Source: Prasinococcaceae sp. CCMP 1430 (lineage: Eukaryota > Prasinodermophyta > Palmophyllophyceae > Prasinococcales > Prasinococcaceae). Taken from it: a DNA stretch of 44,221 bases. The translations under genes and the position numbers were made by a program. The first letter of the stretch is position 1. Each line of letters opens with the position of its first letter. The stretch covers positions 284,901-329,121 of the forward strand of contig RQSC01000019.1 in assembly GCA_013416795.1 (NCBI GenBank), read 5' to 3'. Under the pieces are notes generated by a model that was not told the DNA's origin, made no database searches, and was given only the letters and a program-made list of their open reading frames with translations. Positions 27,767 through 38,229 of this stretch are shown here, piece after piece.

Positions 27767-29666
27767 TCAGTACGCCTATTTCAGGCCGCGCCGAGAGCGT
27801 GGCAGCGCGGCCAGTTCTGTCAGCGTTGGACTTGCACCTTGGTGCGACACAGCTAGGGGGGCGCTCGCGCGAAGCGCACAAGAGGCAGCGCATGCAAGCG
27901 TCGAGCTGAAAGAGTCGTGCTTTCAGCGGTCCGGGGCCGCTGACACAACGTACCTTGGCGAAGATGGCCGTCTCGGCGCCGGCTGCGCCCGTCACGATGC
28001 ACGCACCGCGCTCATCCGCTGGCGGTTGCTCCAGCGGGAAGCAGCGGAGCGTCGCTCCAGTCTCCTCCTTCAGGCGCTTCTCGTCTTCGTCGGACCCATC
28101 CCACGCGCAGCGCACCCACTTCCCCTCCGCGATGGCCGCCTTGAACTCCTCTTCGCTGGTGACGTCCTCGATGTTGGAGTCGCGGAATGCTGTGGCGTCC
28201 GTCAACATCTGCGCCTGGATGTCTGCCATGAGCTCTTCGACGTGCGCCACCAGCGCACCCGCCTCCCACGAGACCCCGAAGGTCTTGCCCTCCTTGCCTG
28301 GCCTGTCGCGGCGCGCCACCACCACCGCCTCCTTCTCCACGTCCTTGGGCCCCACTTCGATGCGCACAGGCACGCCGCGCATCTCGTACTGGTTGAATTT
28401 CCAACCGGGGCGCTCCTTCTCCGAGGCGTCCATGTCCACGCGCACGCCCGCGGCCTTCAGCTTGTCGGTGACGTCCGTGGCGGCCGCCACGACTGCCTCG
28501 CGCTGCTTCTCCTTCTGCCAGATGGGCACGACCACCACCTGCGTGGGCGCGATGGAGGGCGGCAGGCGCAGCCCCGTGTCGTCGCCGTGGGTCATGATGA
28601 GCCCGCCAACCATGCGCGTGGAGACGCCCCACGAGGTCTGGTACACGTGGCGCTGCTCGCCCTCCTCGTCCAGGAACTGCGTGCCGAAAGCCTTGGCGAA
28701 GTTCTGGCCGAGGTTGTGCGAGGTGCCCGCCTGCAGCGCCTTGCGGTCGCCCATCATGGCCTCGATGGTGTACGTGTGCTCGGCGCCAGCGAACTTCTCG
28801 ATTCGGCTCTTGCGGCCGCAGATGACGGGCATGGCCAGCACTCCCTCGGCGAGCTCGCGGTAGACCTCGAGCATCTGCAGCGTCTCGGCCTCGGCCTCCT
28901 CGGCCGTGGCGTGCGCGGTGTGGCCCTCCTGCCAGAGGAACTCGAGCGTGCGCACGAAGGGCCGCGTGCGCATCTCCCAGCGCACCACATTGGCCCACTG
29001 GTTGACCAGGAGCGGCAGGTCGCGGTACGAGCTCACCCACTGCGAGAACATGTGGTTCACGATGGTCTCGGAGGTGGGGCGCACCACCAGGGGCTCCTCG
29101 AGCTCCTTGCCGCCTCCCTGCGTCACCAGCGCGAGCTCCGGCGCGAAGCCCTCCACGTGGTCGGCCTCCTTGGCGATGAACGAGTACGGGATGAAGCTGG
29201 GGAAATACGCGTTCTTGTGACCGGTCTCCTTGAACCTCGCGTCAAGGAACGACTGGATGCCCTCCCACAGCGCGTACCCGTAGGGCCGGATGACCATCGT
29301 CCCGCGCACGGGGCCGTAGTCGGCGAGCTCGGCGGTCTTGATGAGGTCGAGGTACCACGCCGAGAAGTCCTCCGAGCGCGGCGTGATGCCACCCTCGCCC
29401 TTTCCCAGCTTCTTCTCGCCCTTCCCCTTGGCCTTGCCCGCGGCGGCATCGCCTCCCTTGCCGCCCGCGCCGGCCGCCTCGGTGGCGACCGCCGCGGCCG
29501 CGNACGAGATGGCAGCACCCGCGACGAGGGTGGATGCAGTGGAGGCCGCCGCGGCGCGCGTGCAGTACGCGCTATGCACGCGCTCGGTGTGGCATCGATG
29601 CCCCAACACCAACTTTCGAGTTCTCATAGTCCGACAGTTCCTCCGGTGAGTGAGAGGAGATATCAT
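27767..29666 (-). CDS. Prolyl-tRNA synthetase, archaeal/eukaryotic type, with tiny terminal exon
   Basis: Exons 29666-27954 and 27775-27767, about 573 residues. Class II motifs: SQWVSSYRDLPLLVNQWANV, VRWEMRTRPFVRTLEFLWQE, and THGDDTGLRLPPSIAPTQVV. The anticodon-binding and C-terminal zinc-type domains follow (KWVRCAWDG, GATLRCFP). Exon 1 ends AIFAK at a GTACGT donor (27953, phase 0). After a 178-bp intron ending ATAG, exon 2 is only GCG TAC TGA, restoring the family's C-terminal aromatic ending (FAKAY, compare ...SY in other eukaryotic ProRS). The N-terminus is basic and Ser/Ala-rich, like an organellar presequence. Starts at 29666 or 29627 are possible; the frame is open further upstream but without ATG. 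One ambiguous base (29503) lies in the Ala-rich linker. Confidence 0.9.
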
Positions 29667-30005
29667 GGATGGAATCCGAATCCTGGTCAAAGTGAGACAG
29701 AAAAAACGCGCGAGCAAGCGAAGCGCTTACTATCCCGTTGGCTTGATCGCTTGCAAACGCCAGTGCTTGCTCGGGCGCGAACGGTCGCGACAACCCTACA
29801 AACGGCAACTCCGATCTCAAATTTTAGTGTTCACCATGCGCACGCGCACAACACCATGCATGTTGATTGCGGCGCGTCTCGCCGGCGGCCATGATCAGGT
29901 GGTGCATGGTGGACCAGAGCGTTCCCGGTCTTTCGCGAATGCCTTTGACGTTTGAAATGCTTCGTGAGCGGCCGGCACCGAGCAGGACCGAAGGCGAAGA
30001 CCATC
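29667..30005. other. Divergent promoter of ProRS and VPS28
   Basis: About 340 bp, noticeably less GC-rich than the surroundings (for example AAATTTTAGTG at about 29818). No TATA box is clear. It contains a CATGCATG-type (RY-like) element at about 29854-29862. Confidence 0.4.
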
Positions 30006-30962
30006 ATGTCATGTGCGCGCAGGATGTCCGGCGCGGGCCACGCGGCCGCGCCGCCCGTGAGGCTATGGTCGTCGAAGGTGCGCCGCCGCGGGGCGTGTGT
30101 ACGTGGCTGGGCGGTGCGGCCGCGCGAGGCTCAGCTGCCGCCGCGCGCGGGGCTGACGCGCCCGCACGCTCACGCGTGTGCGCTCCACCTCCCTGCTCTC
30201 CCTCGCACACACACTGCGCCTCCGTGCGTGTGTAGGCCGAGCGCGAGCACTACGAGAACTCCGCCGACCTGTTCGCCATCATCAAGTCTGCAGAGAAGCT
30301 CGAGAAGGCGTTTCAGCGCGATGCAGTGACCACCGCCGAGTACGAGGCTGCGTGCTCGAAGCTCATCGCGCAGTTCAAGACAGTCCGGTCCGCGCTTGGC
30401 AAGTCCGTTGCGGTGAGTGCCCTTCGGGCGGCGGCGCGGCGGGCTCGCGCGGGCATTGGGCGTCTCCCGGTGCGCAGGCAGCTGACGCCTCAGCGATGTG
30501 ACCCGCCCACCCCACCCCACCTTCGCGCGCGCACGCCAGGACGTGGAGAGCTTCATGGCGACGTACAATATGCACTGCCCGTACGCGCGCCAGCGCCTGC
30601 TCGTCTCGGGCATGCCCGCCACCATCGAGCACTCGGTGCGCGCGGCGTCCCAGGCCGACAATGCGCAAGCAGCAAAAGCCGCGGCAGAGTGCACGCAGTT
30701 CTTCATCACCGCCATGGATGCGCTCAAGATGAACATGGTTGCGGTGGACACCGTGCATCCGCTGCTCACGGATGTGGTGGGTAGCCTCAACAGACTGCGC
30801 CTGAAGGGGAGCTTCGAAGGGCTCGAGAAGATAAAGCAGTGGGCGGCGACCCTCAACCGACGGTCCGCGGCCGACGAGCTCAGCGAGGAGGAGGTGCGCC
30901 AGCTGCTGTTCGAGCTCGAGACGGCGTACAACGCATTCCACACCATGCTTGGGGCCGGCTGA
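30006..30962 (+). CDS. VPS28: VPS28, ESCRT-I subunit
   Basis: Three exons: 30006-30077, 30236-30412 and 30540-30962, total 223 residues (family about 210-220). Introns are 158 bp (GTGCGC...GTAG) and 127 bp (GTGAGT...CCAG), both phase 0. Joined, the protein reads VRLWSSK|AEREHYENSADLFAIIK, then GKSVA|DVESFMATYNMHCPYAR, ending ELSEEEVRQLLFELETAYNAF. This matches VPS28's N-terminal ESCRT-I core and C-terminal four-helix domain; the sequence is closest in pattern to plant VPS28 (KLWND, MDCPAA, LPATVEH). VPS28 works with VPS23 and VPS37 in sorting ubiquitinated cargo at endosomes. The ATG at 30024 is an alternative start, six codons downstream. Confidence 0.93.
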
Positions 30963-31184
30963 GGCTGAGCTCGCTCGCGCGTGCGGCCGAAGCGGCGACA
31001 GCGCGCGCCAACTTTGTCCAACGCGCGTGTGCGTGGGATTCGCTCGAGGCATCTCGTCGCGATGTACACTATGTCACTCTGTCAAGTCCCAGACGCACAC
31101 GTGCGCCCGCATAGCGCCCGCGGCGTGTTGCGAGCTCGAGCGCTCGGGGCGATGCGACGCGGTGAAATTCGAGTCAGACAACTA

Positions 31185-31868
31185 TTAGATCAGGGGCCTG
31201 AGCGCACTCAGGTCCTGCTTCCTGCCGAAGTTCATCCTTTGCATGTCGGCCATGTTGCGCGCTCGCGCATCCTCAAACGACACCGAGCCGTCCGTGGCGC
31301 GCACGCCCTGCGTTTCACCCGTCCCGCGCACGAGGCGGCCGTCGCGCATCACGTAGGTGCCGCCCACCTCGTCGCGTGCGCGACGCGAGCGCGCAGGCGT
31401 AACCATGCGAAGGAAGCCGCTGCGCGCCGCCAGTCGCCGCAACTCGTCCAGTGCTCGGTCCTGCGCGCGAGAGCGCGCACCCAAGCGAATTGAGAGCGCG
31501 GCGCGACAAGAGGCCCCCCTGTCAGCGCCCTGCGCGCGCTCAGGACCACCGTGTGCTGCGCACGCCTTGGCCTTCGGTGTGCGTGCGCGTGTGCGTGTGT
31601 TTGGCACACAAGACAGGGACGAGTGCGAGCGCGGCGGCCGCGCCGAGGGAACAGAGCGGGAGGGCGCCATCCACACACACACACACCACGCGGCGGCCCA
31701 TCTCACCTCCTCCTTCAGCCCCGCGTGTGCGCGCATCTCCGCACGCAGTCCCGCGAGCGCCGTCTCGCGCTCGGCGGCGGCCGGCAACGCCGCGCTGAGG
31801 CGCAGCGCGGTGCGGTATTCGGCCAGCACGCGCGCCCGCCACGCGGCCGACCCCAGCGCCGCCGCCAT
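31185..31868 (-). CDS. LYR-like (complex1_LYR) small protein
   Basis: Two exons, 31868-31707 and 31460-31185, 145 residues. The intron (246 bp, GTGAGA...GCAG, phase 0) joins HAGLKEE to DRALDELRRLAARSGFLRMV. The N-terminal ~75 residues form the three-helix pattern of LYR proteins. A variant motif (L-A-E-Y-R in VLAEYRTALRLS) is followed by a basic/acidic helix (LAGLRAEMRAH) and a third helix ending GFLRMVTP. LYR proteins are mitochondrial assembly factors for respiratory complexes and Fe-S proteins that bind acyl-ACP. The C-terminal extension (YVMRDGRLVRGTGETQG..., then MNFGRKQDL) is not one I can assign to a known subfamily. The canonical Leu of LYR is Glu here, so the assignment is moderate. 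Convergent with VPS28. Confidence 0.6.
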   Translation of the reverse strand: MAAALGSAAWRARVLAEYRTALRLSAALPAAAERETALAGLRAEMRAHAGLKEEVRWAAAWCVCVWMAPSRSVPSARPPRSHSSLSCVPNTRTRARTPKAKACAAHGGPERAQGADRGASCRAALSIRLGARSRAQDRALDELRRLAARSGFLRMVTPARSRRARDEVGGTYVMRDGRLVRGTGETQGVRATDGSVSFEDARARNMADMQRMNFGRKQDLSALRPLI

Positions 31869-32090
31869 GCGGCGCGGCCTGCGCCGTGCGCGGGCCCGCC
31901 AAAAGAGCGGCACGGAGGACCCAGCCCCCTCCGCCCTTCCCTCTCCTGCGCCCTCAACCAGTGGCGTCCGTGGGTGCTGCGCGTCGGGGGCGTCTCCAGT
32001 GCGTGTGCGCGCGCGTGTGGGTGGTGGTGGTTGGGTGTGTGTGTGTGTACTGATTGTCGGCGTCGAGATTGACGAGCGCGCGGCGAGGGC

Positions 32091-33781
32091 ATGCGCGGCG
32101 GCGGCGGCGGCGGCGGCGCGGCGGCGGGGGGCAGGTGCGTCGGCGCGCGTAAGCGCGTGCGCGCATCCGCCCGCGGGCATGCGGAGGGGACGCACGCTCA
32201 GGCCGTGGTCATCACACCCGTGCGCGCGACCCTCCAGCGTGAGAGGGGGTGAGTGTGGTCTCAATACGTCGTGGGCGCCCGCGCTGACTGCTCGCGGACA
32301 ACTGACCTTTGCTCACTCGCGCACGCTCCCGCGGCCTTGATAAACGTGCGCACGCACCTGTACCCCCGCGCACGCACGCACGCACGAATGCGCGCCCGCG
32401 CGCGCGCACAACAGCGGCGGGCAACGACAGCATTCTCAACAGCCGCAGGGCCGCACGCATCAGATCCAGCAGCAACAAGAGCAGCAGCAGCGCCGCCCGC
32501 CCATCCGCGAATCGGCGCGCAAGCGCCGACGCGCAGCCTTCGACCTCAAGACCGACTTCGAGCTGCAGGGAAAGGTCGGCGAGGGCACTTTCGGTGTTGT
32601 GTACGTCGCGAGACCCAACCCCGCGGCGGCAGTTGGCGCGGCCAAGAAGGGCAAGGCGTCGACGGGAAAGGGCGCGCACCACCCACCGCCGTCGTCGTCG
32701 CACTCGCACTCGCTCGTCGCACTCAAGGAGTTCAAGAAGGCCACCAAGGAGGGCGATGGCGTGAGCCCGACCGCCGTGCGTGAGATCATGCTGCTGCGCG
32801 AGCTGCGCCACGAGAACATCATCCGCCTCTGCGGCGTGCACCTGTCACACCGCGACTCGACGCTCTTCCTGAGCTTTGAGTACGCCGAGCACGACCTCTT
32901 CGAAATGATCCGCTTTCATCGCGAGTCCATGCAGCCCATGGCGCTGTACACGGTCAAGAGCGTGCTCTGGCAGCTCCTGGCGGGCATGGATTACCTGCAC
33001 TCCAATTGGATCATGCACAGGGACTTGAAGCCCGCCAACATCATGGTTATGGGCGCGGGTCCGCACGCGGGCGAGGTCAAAGTGGCCGACTTTGGGCTGG
33101 CGAGGATCTTTCAGTCGCCACTGAAGCCGCTGAGCGAGAACGGCGTAGTCGTGACCATCTGGTACCGCGCGCCCGAGCTGCTGTTGGGCGCACGCCACTA
33201 CACTCGCGCGGTGGACATATGGGCGCTGGGGTGCATCTTCGGCGAGATGCTCGCACTGCACCCCATCTTTCAGGCGCACGAGGACAAGGGCCCCAACGCG
33301 CCCTTCCAGGTGGAACAGCTCATGAAGATCTGCCAAGTGCTCGGGCCGCTCTCCACGGAGCGGTGGCCAGCGCTCAGCCACATGCCCAGCTGGATCAACG
33401 ATGAGAAGGGCGTGCGGCGTCGGATGGCAGGGCTCACGCCGCTCGGCCTCGAGACCACCATCGCAAACGTGAGTGCGCGCGAGCGAGCAGGCCCTCGCAA
33501 GTGGCGTGGTTTGCGGAGCGATGTGTCGCGCGTGCGAGCGGCGCGCTGACAGACAACGCACGCGCTCGCGCACGCGCCGGCTCCGGCAGCTGAGCGCCGT
33601 CGGCACGCAGCTCAAGTCTGCAGAGGCCAAGGACCTCATGATGCGCATGCTCGAGTACGATCCCACCAAGCGCATCACCGCTAAGGAGGCGCTCGCACAC
33701 CCCTTCTTCGGAGAGGATCCGCTGCCTGGAAAGAACTGCATGCAGATGAAGTACCCGCCCCGAACGCGGAGGGAGGTGTGA
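32091..33781 (+). CDS. CDK8: CDK8-like Mediator kinase
   Basis: Exons 32415-33468 and 33590-33781 are firm. A short first exon at 32091-32134 is predicted. The first intron (280 bp, GTGCGT...ACAG, phase 2) is needed because exon 2 has no in-frame ATG, and the phases agree. Intron 2 is 121 bp (GTGAGT...GCAG, phase 0). The protein has about 429 residues: Gly- and Gln-rich N-terminus, [37 protein letters not shown], a CDK8-specific [52 protein letters not shown], and C-terminal [10 protein letters not shown]. Animal CDK8 has DMG where this has DFG. An insertion of Lys/Ser/His follows the glycine loop. CDK8 pairs with cyclin C in the Mediator kinase module. Confidence 0.9.
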
Positions 33782-34058
33782 GCCGGGCCCAGCACGCGCT
33801 CCAAACGCACCCCTGTAGCATTGTACCATATGGCATACGCTCCCAGCTCTTCCACTCTGCGTGCAGCTAGCGGGACGACGCTGCGCGTGGCCCCGTGCGT
33901 GGCCCCGCGCGCGGCAGGGCGCCGAGTGCGCTGCCAATAGAATGTGAAAGGGCGATCTCTACAAGTCGCGGGCTGCCGAGGGTGGCATCCCGACGTGCGC
34001 GCGCGGGAAATCGCAGCGCAGCTGAGGCGATCGCGGTATTATGAGCAGTGCGCTCACA

Positions 34059-34853
<795 letters not shown>

Positions 34854-35119
34854 CTATCATCGCATCCTCGCGCGCGGCTGGCCATGCAAGTGCTCTCGCG
34901 CGGCGGGTGCAACACCACGCAAGCGCAAAGCTAGGGTTGGACCAGGCGAGCGGCCACAAAGAGAGCGCACGGGCGCGCGGTTGCGTCGGCAGCTGGTCGC
35001 GCGCGCGGGCGAGGTGCGGCGGGGAGCACCGGCGGCTGCGGAGCTGGCTCGCTCGCGGGCGTACGGTCCGCCTCAATTCCGCCCTCGCCTCGCTGGCGCG
35101 CCCGGTGGCCGCGTCGCGA

Positions 35120-35239
35120 CGGCAGCCGCTGCGCTCCATTGACGACTTCGAACGAGTCGCCAAGATCGGAGAGGGGACGTATTCAATCGTGTACAAGGGC
35201 GTGGACCGAGCCTCAGGCGAAGTGGTCGCTCTGAAGAGG
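35120..35239 (+). pseudogene. Orphan N-terminal exon of a CDK10/CDK11-like kinase
   Basis: The frame encodes RSIDDFERVAKIGEGTYSIV, then YKGVDRASGEVVALKR. That is the glycine-rich loop and VALK lysine of a CDK10/CDK11-type kinase, ending at a GTGNCG donor (35240; the ambiguous base 35243 is inside it). If that N is spurious, the donor reads GTGCGC, this genome's common form. No other kinase exon (catalytic loop, DFG, APE) is found downstream before the next gene, and no convincing start is seen upstream. It may be a partial duplicate, the broken end of a gene lost in the assembly, or one half of a misjoined contig. Confidence 0.55.
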
Positions 35240-35243
35240 GTGN

Positions 35244-35878
35244 CGCGCGCCAACCCAAACCGCCGTCGGGCGCAGCGGCGCCGCCGCGCGGCCAGAAACG
35301 TTCACAATGACGTGACACACAAACGATTCTAAACCCTTCGTGCGATCCAACCTCAACACCCCCGCGCGTGGCCGGCGCGCGCGCACCCGCCCGCGCGCAC
35401 CCCACCGCGGCGCAATTCAGGTCAGAGTAATCAGGGTCCATTACATTCGTCAGAAGACGTGCGTCATTGCACGCATTTGACGCGATGAGGTTTGGGGATG
35501 CCCCGCGGCCGGCTTCATCGAAAGCGCGCCCGGAGCGCGCGGGCGTTCGATTTTGATTTTGATTTTTTTTACTTTCCCTTTTCATTTTTTTTGCTTTTTT
35601 TCTTGCCGACGGAGCCAGGCGAGGGGGAGGTCGAGGGCGGTCGAGCGCCCGCAGCGCTTTTTTTTTTTTTTTTAACGATCAAAGGGCGTCGATTGGACCT
35701 CGCGCATGCACCAACGAGAGCGTTCGAATGCATATGAGTCGCCCGTGGGTACATATGACTTCCATGGAGAGGTGAGATCCGATCGGCGCGGCACCGGCGC
35801 CGGCGCTGGCACCGGAAGGGTTTATTTTGATCCTTTGTCCCCCATATATTCAAATCTGAATCGAGTGCGGTCTATCCT
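35244..35878. other. AT-richer intergenic region with T16 tract and GATTTT motif
   Basis: No kinase continuation or other gene was found. It contains GATTTTGATTTTGATTTT at about 35549-35566, a pyrimidine-rich stretch to 35620, and a T16 run at 35658-35673. A CATATATT element at 35843-35850 may be a TATA box for the transporter gene. If so, transcription would start almost at the proposed ATG, which makes that start doubtful. Confidence 0.4.
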
Positions 35879-37388
35879 ATGCCCGCGCTTGACCCTTACT
35901 GTAAGCATGTGTTTGGGTTTGGGGTTTGGCTTTCGCGCGCGCCACCTCAGCGCGCGGATTTATTGGGGCGCACTTTTTCGGCGCGGGGGCGCTGGCAGCG
36001 TGTGCGGGGTGGGCGCGGGCCCGCCACACCGATCGCGCCGCGCGCGCCAGCGCGACCCGGGTCCGAGCCGCGCCGAGCGCAGGGCGAGGCTCCCTCGCGG
36101 CCGCGACAGAGGCGGTCGGCCCATCCGATCGCGACGTCGGCGGCGCGCGGCCCCCACGGCGGCACGCGCGGGCGCGCCGCCTCCGTCGCCGCCAGGGCCG
36201 CAAACCACAACGTCCTCTCCGTCGAGGTCAAGGACGGGGCTGGCGGCGACGACAGCGATGCCATCCAGGGAGTCGAGCGCCCCGTCATCCTCGGCGTGAC
36301 GCTACCCGAGGACCGCCAGACGCAGTTCCTCATAATGGCGGCCGGCGCGCTGACGTGCTCGCTGGGCTTCGCCGCCCTGCAGGAGTCGGTGTTTCGCATC
36401 CCCGGATTTACGTACCCGGGCTTCATGACGCTGGTCACGTCGGCGTGCTATGCCGCGTGCGGATTCATCGAGATGGGGATCAGCACGAAGGGAAAGTTCA
36501 CTCGCAACGGCACGTGGAAGAACTACTGGATATTGTCCACGATGACGTTCGGAGGCATGTTCCTGACCAACTTCGCGCTCAAGTTCCTCAACTACGCCAC
36601 GCGCATCGTGTTCAAGTCGGCGAAGGTGATCCCGGTGATGCTGTTCGCCACGATCGTCAACAAGAAGACCTACAGCCCGCTGGAGTACTTTTCGGCATTC
36701 ACGCTGGTGACCGGCGTGGCGCTCTTCACGCTGGGCGACGCGGCGGGCGGCTCGGTCAACTTCAACCCCATCGGCGTGGTGCTCATCACGCTCGCACTTT
36801 GCGTTGACGCGCTCACGTCCAACTTCGAGGAAAAGGTCTTCTTCCGCGTGGGTAAGCCCTCTTCGCAGGCAGAGGTGCTCGGGTACGCATCCCTGCTGGG
36901 CTGCTTCTGGTCTCTCATCCAGAACATTTCCCAGGGCGAGCTCGGGCCCGCGCTGGCCCACGCCTCAGAGCACTCCCGCGTCATTCCTTCGATCTGTGCC
37001 TTCTCTGTGCTTGGGTATGTGAGCGTTGGCTTCGTGCTCTCTCTCATCAAATACTTTGGCGCGACAGGTACGCACGAACGCGCCGCCGCGTCAGCGCGGA
37101 CCGCATGTTAAATGCGCCGCCCGTGCTTTGGTTGCGTGCGGCGGGTCGCGCCCGCCGGCAGTGGCTACAGTTCTGACACGCGCTCGCGGTCGGGCGCACA
37201 TTGCAGAGGCGGAGATCGTCAAGACCCTGCGCAAGGTGCTTTCGATCATCATCTCCTTCGCGCTCTTTCCGAAGCCGCTGAACTGGCAGTACGTCGTCGG
37301 CTTCGCCGTGGTATGCGCGTCCATCTATCTCACAACCAAGGCGAAGAAGATCAAGCGCGAGCAGAAGGCCCTCGCCGGCGGCGCGTGA
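35879..37388 (+). CDS. UAA-family nucleotide-sugar/PAPS transporter (SLC35B-like)
   Basis: Exons 35879-37067 and 37207-37388, about 456 residues. The intron (139 bp, GTACGC...GCAG, phase 1) joins LIKYFGAT to EAEIVKTLRKVLSIIISF, a family-conserved helix junction. The body from about 36270 has around ten membrane helices. They include TNFALKFLNYATRIVFKSAK, VIPVMLFATIVNKKTYSPLE, DAAGGSVNFNPIGVVLITLA and FPKPLNWQYVVGF, closely resembling SLC35B2/B3 (PAPS transporters 1 and 2). It ends KKIKREQKAL, a dilysine-type basic tail. It likely moves PAPS or a nucleotide sugar into the Golgi/ER; the substrate cannot be told from sequence. The N-terminal ~130 residues are Arg/Pro/Ala-rich and may be partly artefactual (UTR or unspliced). 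Confidence 0.85.
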
Positions 37389-37863
37389 TCTCCCAACTCG
37401 TCCGACGATTGTTCAAACCCTGCCATCGCTGGCAGGGCGGCAGACACGGCAACGCTTCCTCGAGCGTGGAGTCATCATGGTGCCCTCATACACCTACACT
37501 ACATACGCCTTCGTTACAGATATCAACGCACCCTGCGTGTCGAAAGAGTCTCCCTAAAATGGGCAGCAGCAGGTCGCTCTAGAGCACAATACGAACGGTG
37601 CCCACTAACGCCATCCATCCCCAGGGGTAGAGGCAACCGCGGGATTGCGGTCCAGTACAGCAGCGAGAGCCTCGAACCGCACGACTATCATACGTGCCGA
37701 ACGAGATGCCCGTCATCGATGCCACGCCTGCCCTCGCGCGCGCGCGCGCGATTGACGAGTCCTGCGGTGGCCTCGTGCACAGGCATGTTAGCTAGGCGGT
37801 AACTATCTATGAGTGCTACTGTTTTATACTGGGGGGATGGCAGTGCTGTGCGCATGCCCCGAC
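37389..37863. other. Convergent spacer downstream of the transporter gene
   Basis: 475 bp with no supported gene. A GGTTCGAGGC-like segment on the minus strand near 37665 was examined as a possible tRNA T-arm and rejected. Presumably 3' UTRs of the transporter and of the Lys-rich exon. Confidence 0.4.
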
Positions 37864-38100
37864 CTATTTCGGAGCGCAACCCCCCTTTTTCCTGAACTTG
37901 CAGTTCGTCTTAGCGTCGCCTTTCCTGCACTTCTTCTTCGACTTGGCCTTCTTGCAAAGCTTCTTGACCTGCTTGGCGGAGAGCCTGGCCTTCTTGCGCT
38001 TCCTGGCCTTCTTCTTGGCCTCCTTCTTGGCCTCCTTCTTGGCCTTCTTCTTGGCCTTTTGGGACTCTTTCGACTCCTTGCTCTTCTCGCTCGTGGCCAC
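37864..38100 (-). CDS. Lys-rich, Cys-containing terminal exon (candidate alternative 3' exon of the macroglobulin gene)
   Basis: Open from an excellent acceptor (TCTTTCCTGCCCCATCCGAAG, ending at 38101) to a stop at 37864, 78 codons, with no in-frame ATG of its own. It encodes a Lys/Ala/Glu-rich helix (ESQKAKKKAKKEAKKEAKKK) followed by a basic segment with four cysteines (LCKKAKSKKKCRKG, NCKFRKKGGC). It is in phase 0 with a GTGCGT donor at 38376 inside the macroglobulin gene. Splicing there would remove 276 bp and replace the GPI-anchor-like C-terminus with this tail. The alternative is a separate small gene whose first exon I do not see. Cloned transcripts would decide. Confidence 0.5.
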   Translation of the reverse strand: MATSEKSKESKESQKAKKKAKKEAKKEAKKKARKRKKARLSAKQVKKLCKKAKSKKKCRKGDAKTNCKFRKKGGCAPK

Positions 38101-38229
38101 CTTCGGATGGGGCAGGAAAGACAGGGACCACGGGCGCGCATGCAGCGTCAGCACGCGGTGGTACGCCCCCCACACGTACAGTATGACTGTGTGCTGCCGC
38201 GGCGCGCGCGCTCACCTCACGCCCGGCGT

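Noticed and set aside
28026-29894. 622-codon plus-strand open frame opposite ProRS
   Set aside because: It is an antisense shadow; the minus-strand ProRS has all catalytic motifs.
31672-32050. CA/TG dinucleotide tracts as possible regulatory or Z-DNA elements
   Set aside because: Short simple repeats within an intron and an intergenic stretch; no further support.
37600-37760. Possible tRNA on the minus strand (GGTTCGAGGC T-arm-like segment near 37665)
   Set aside because: No matching acceptor stem, D-arm or A-box at the right distance could be folded by eye.
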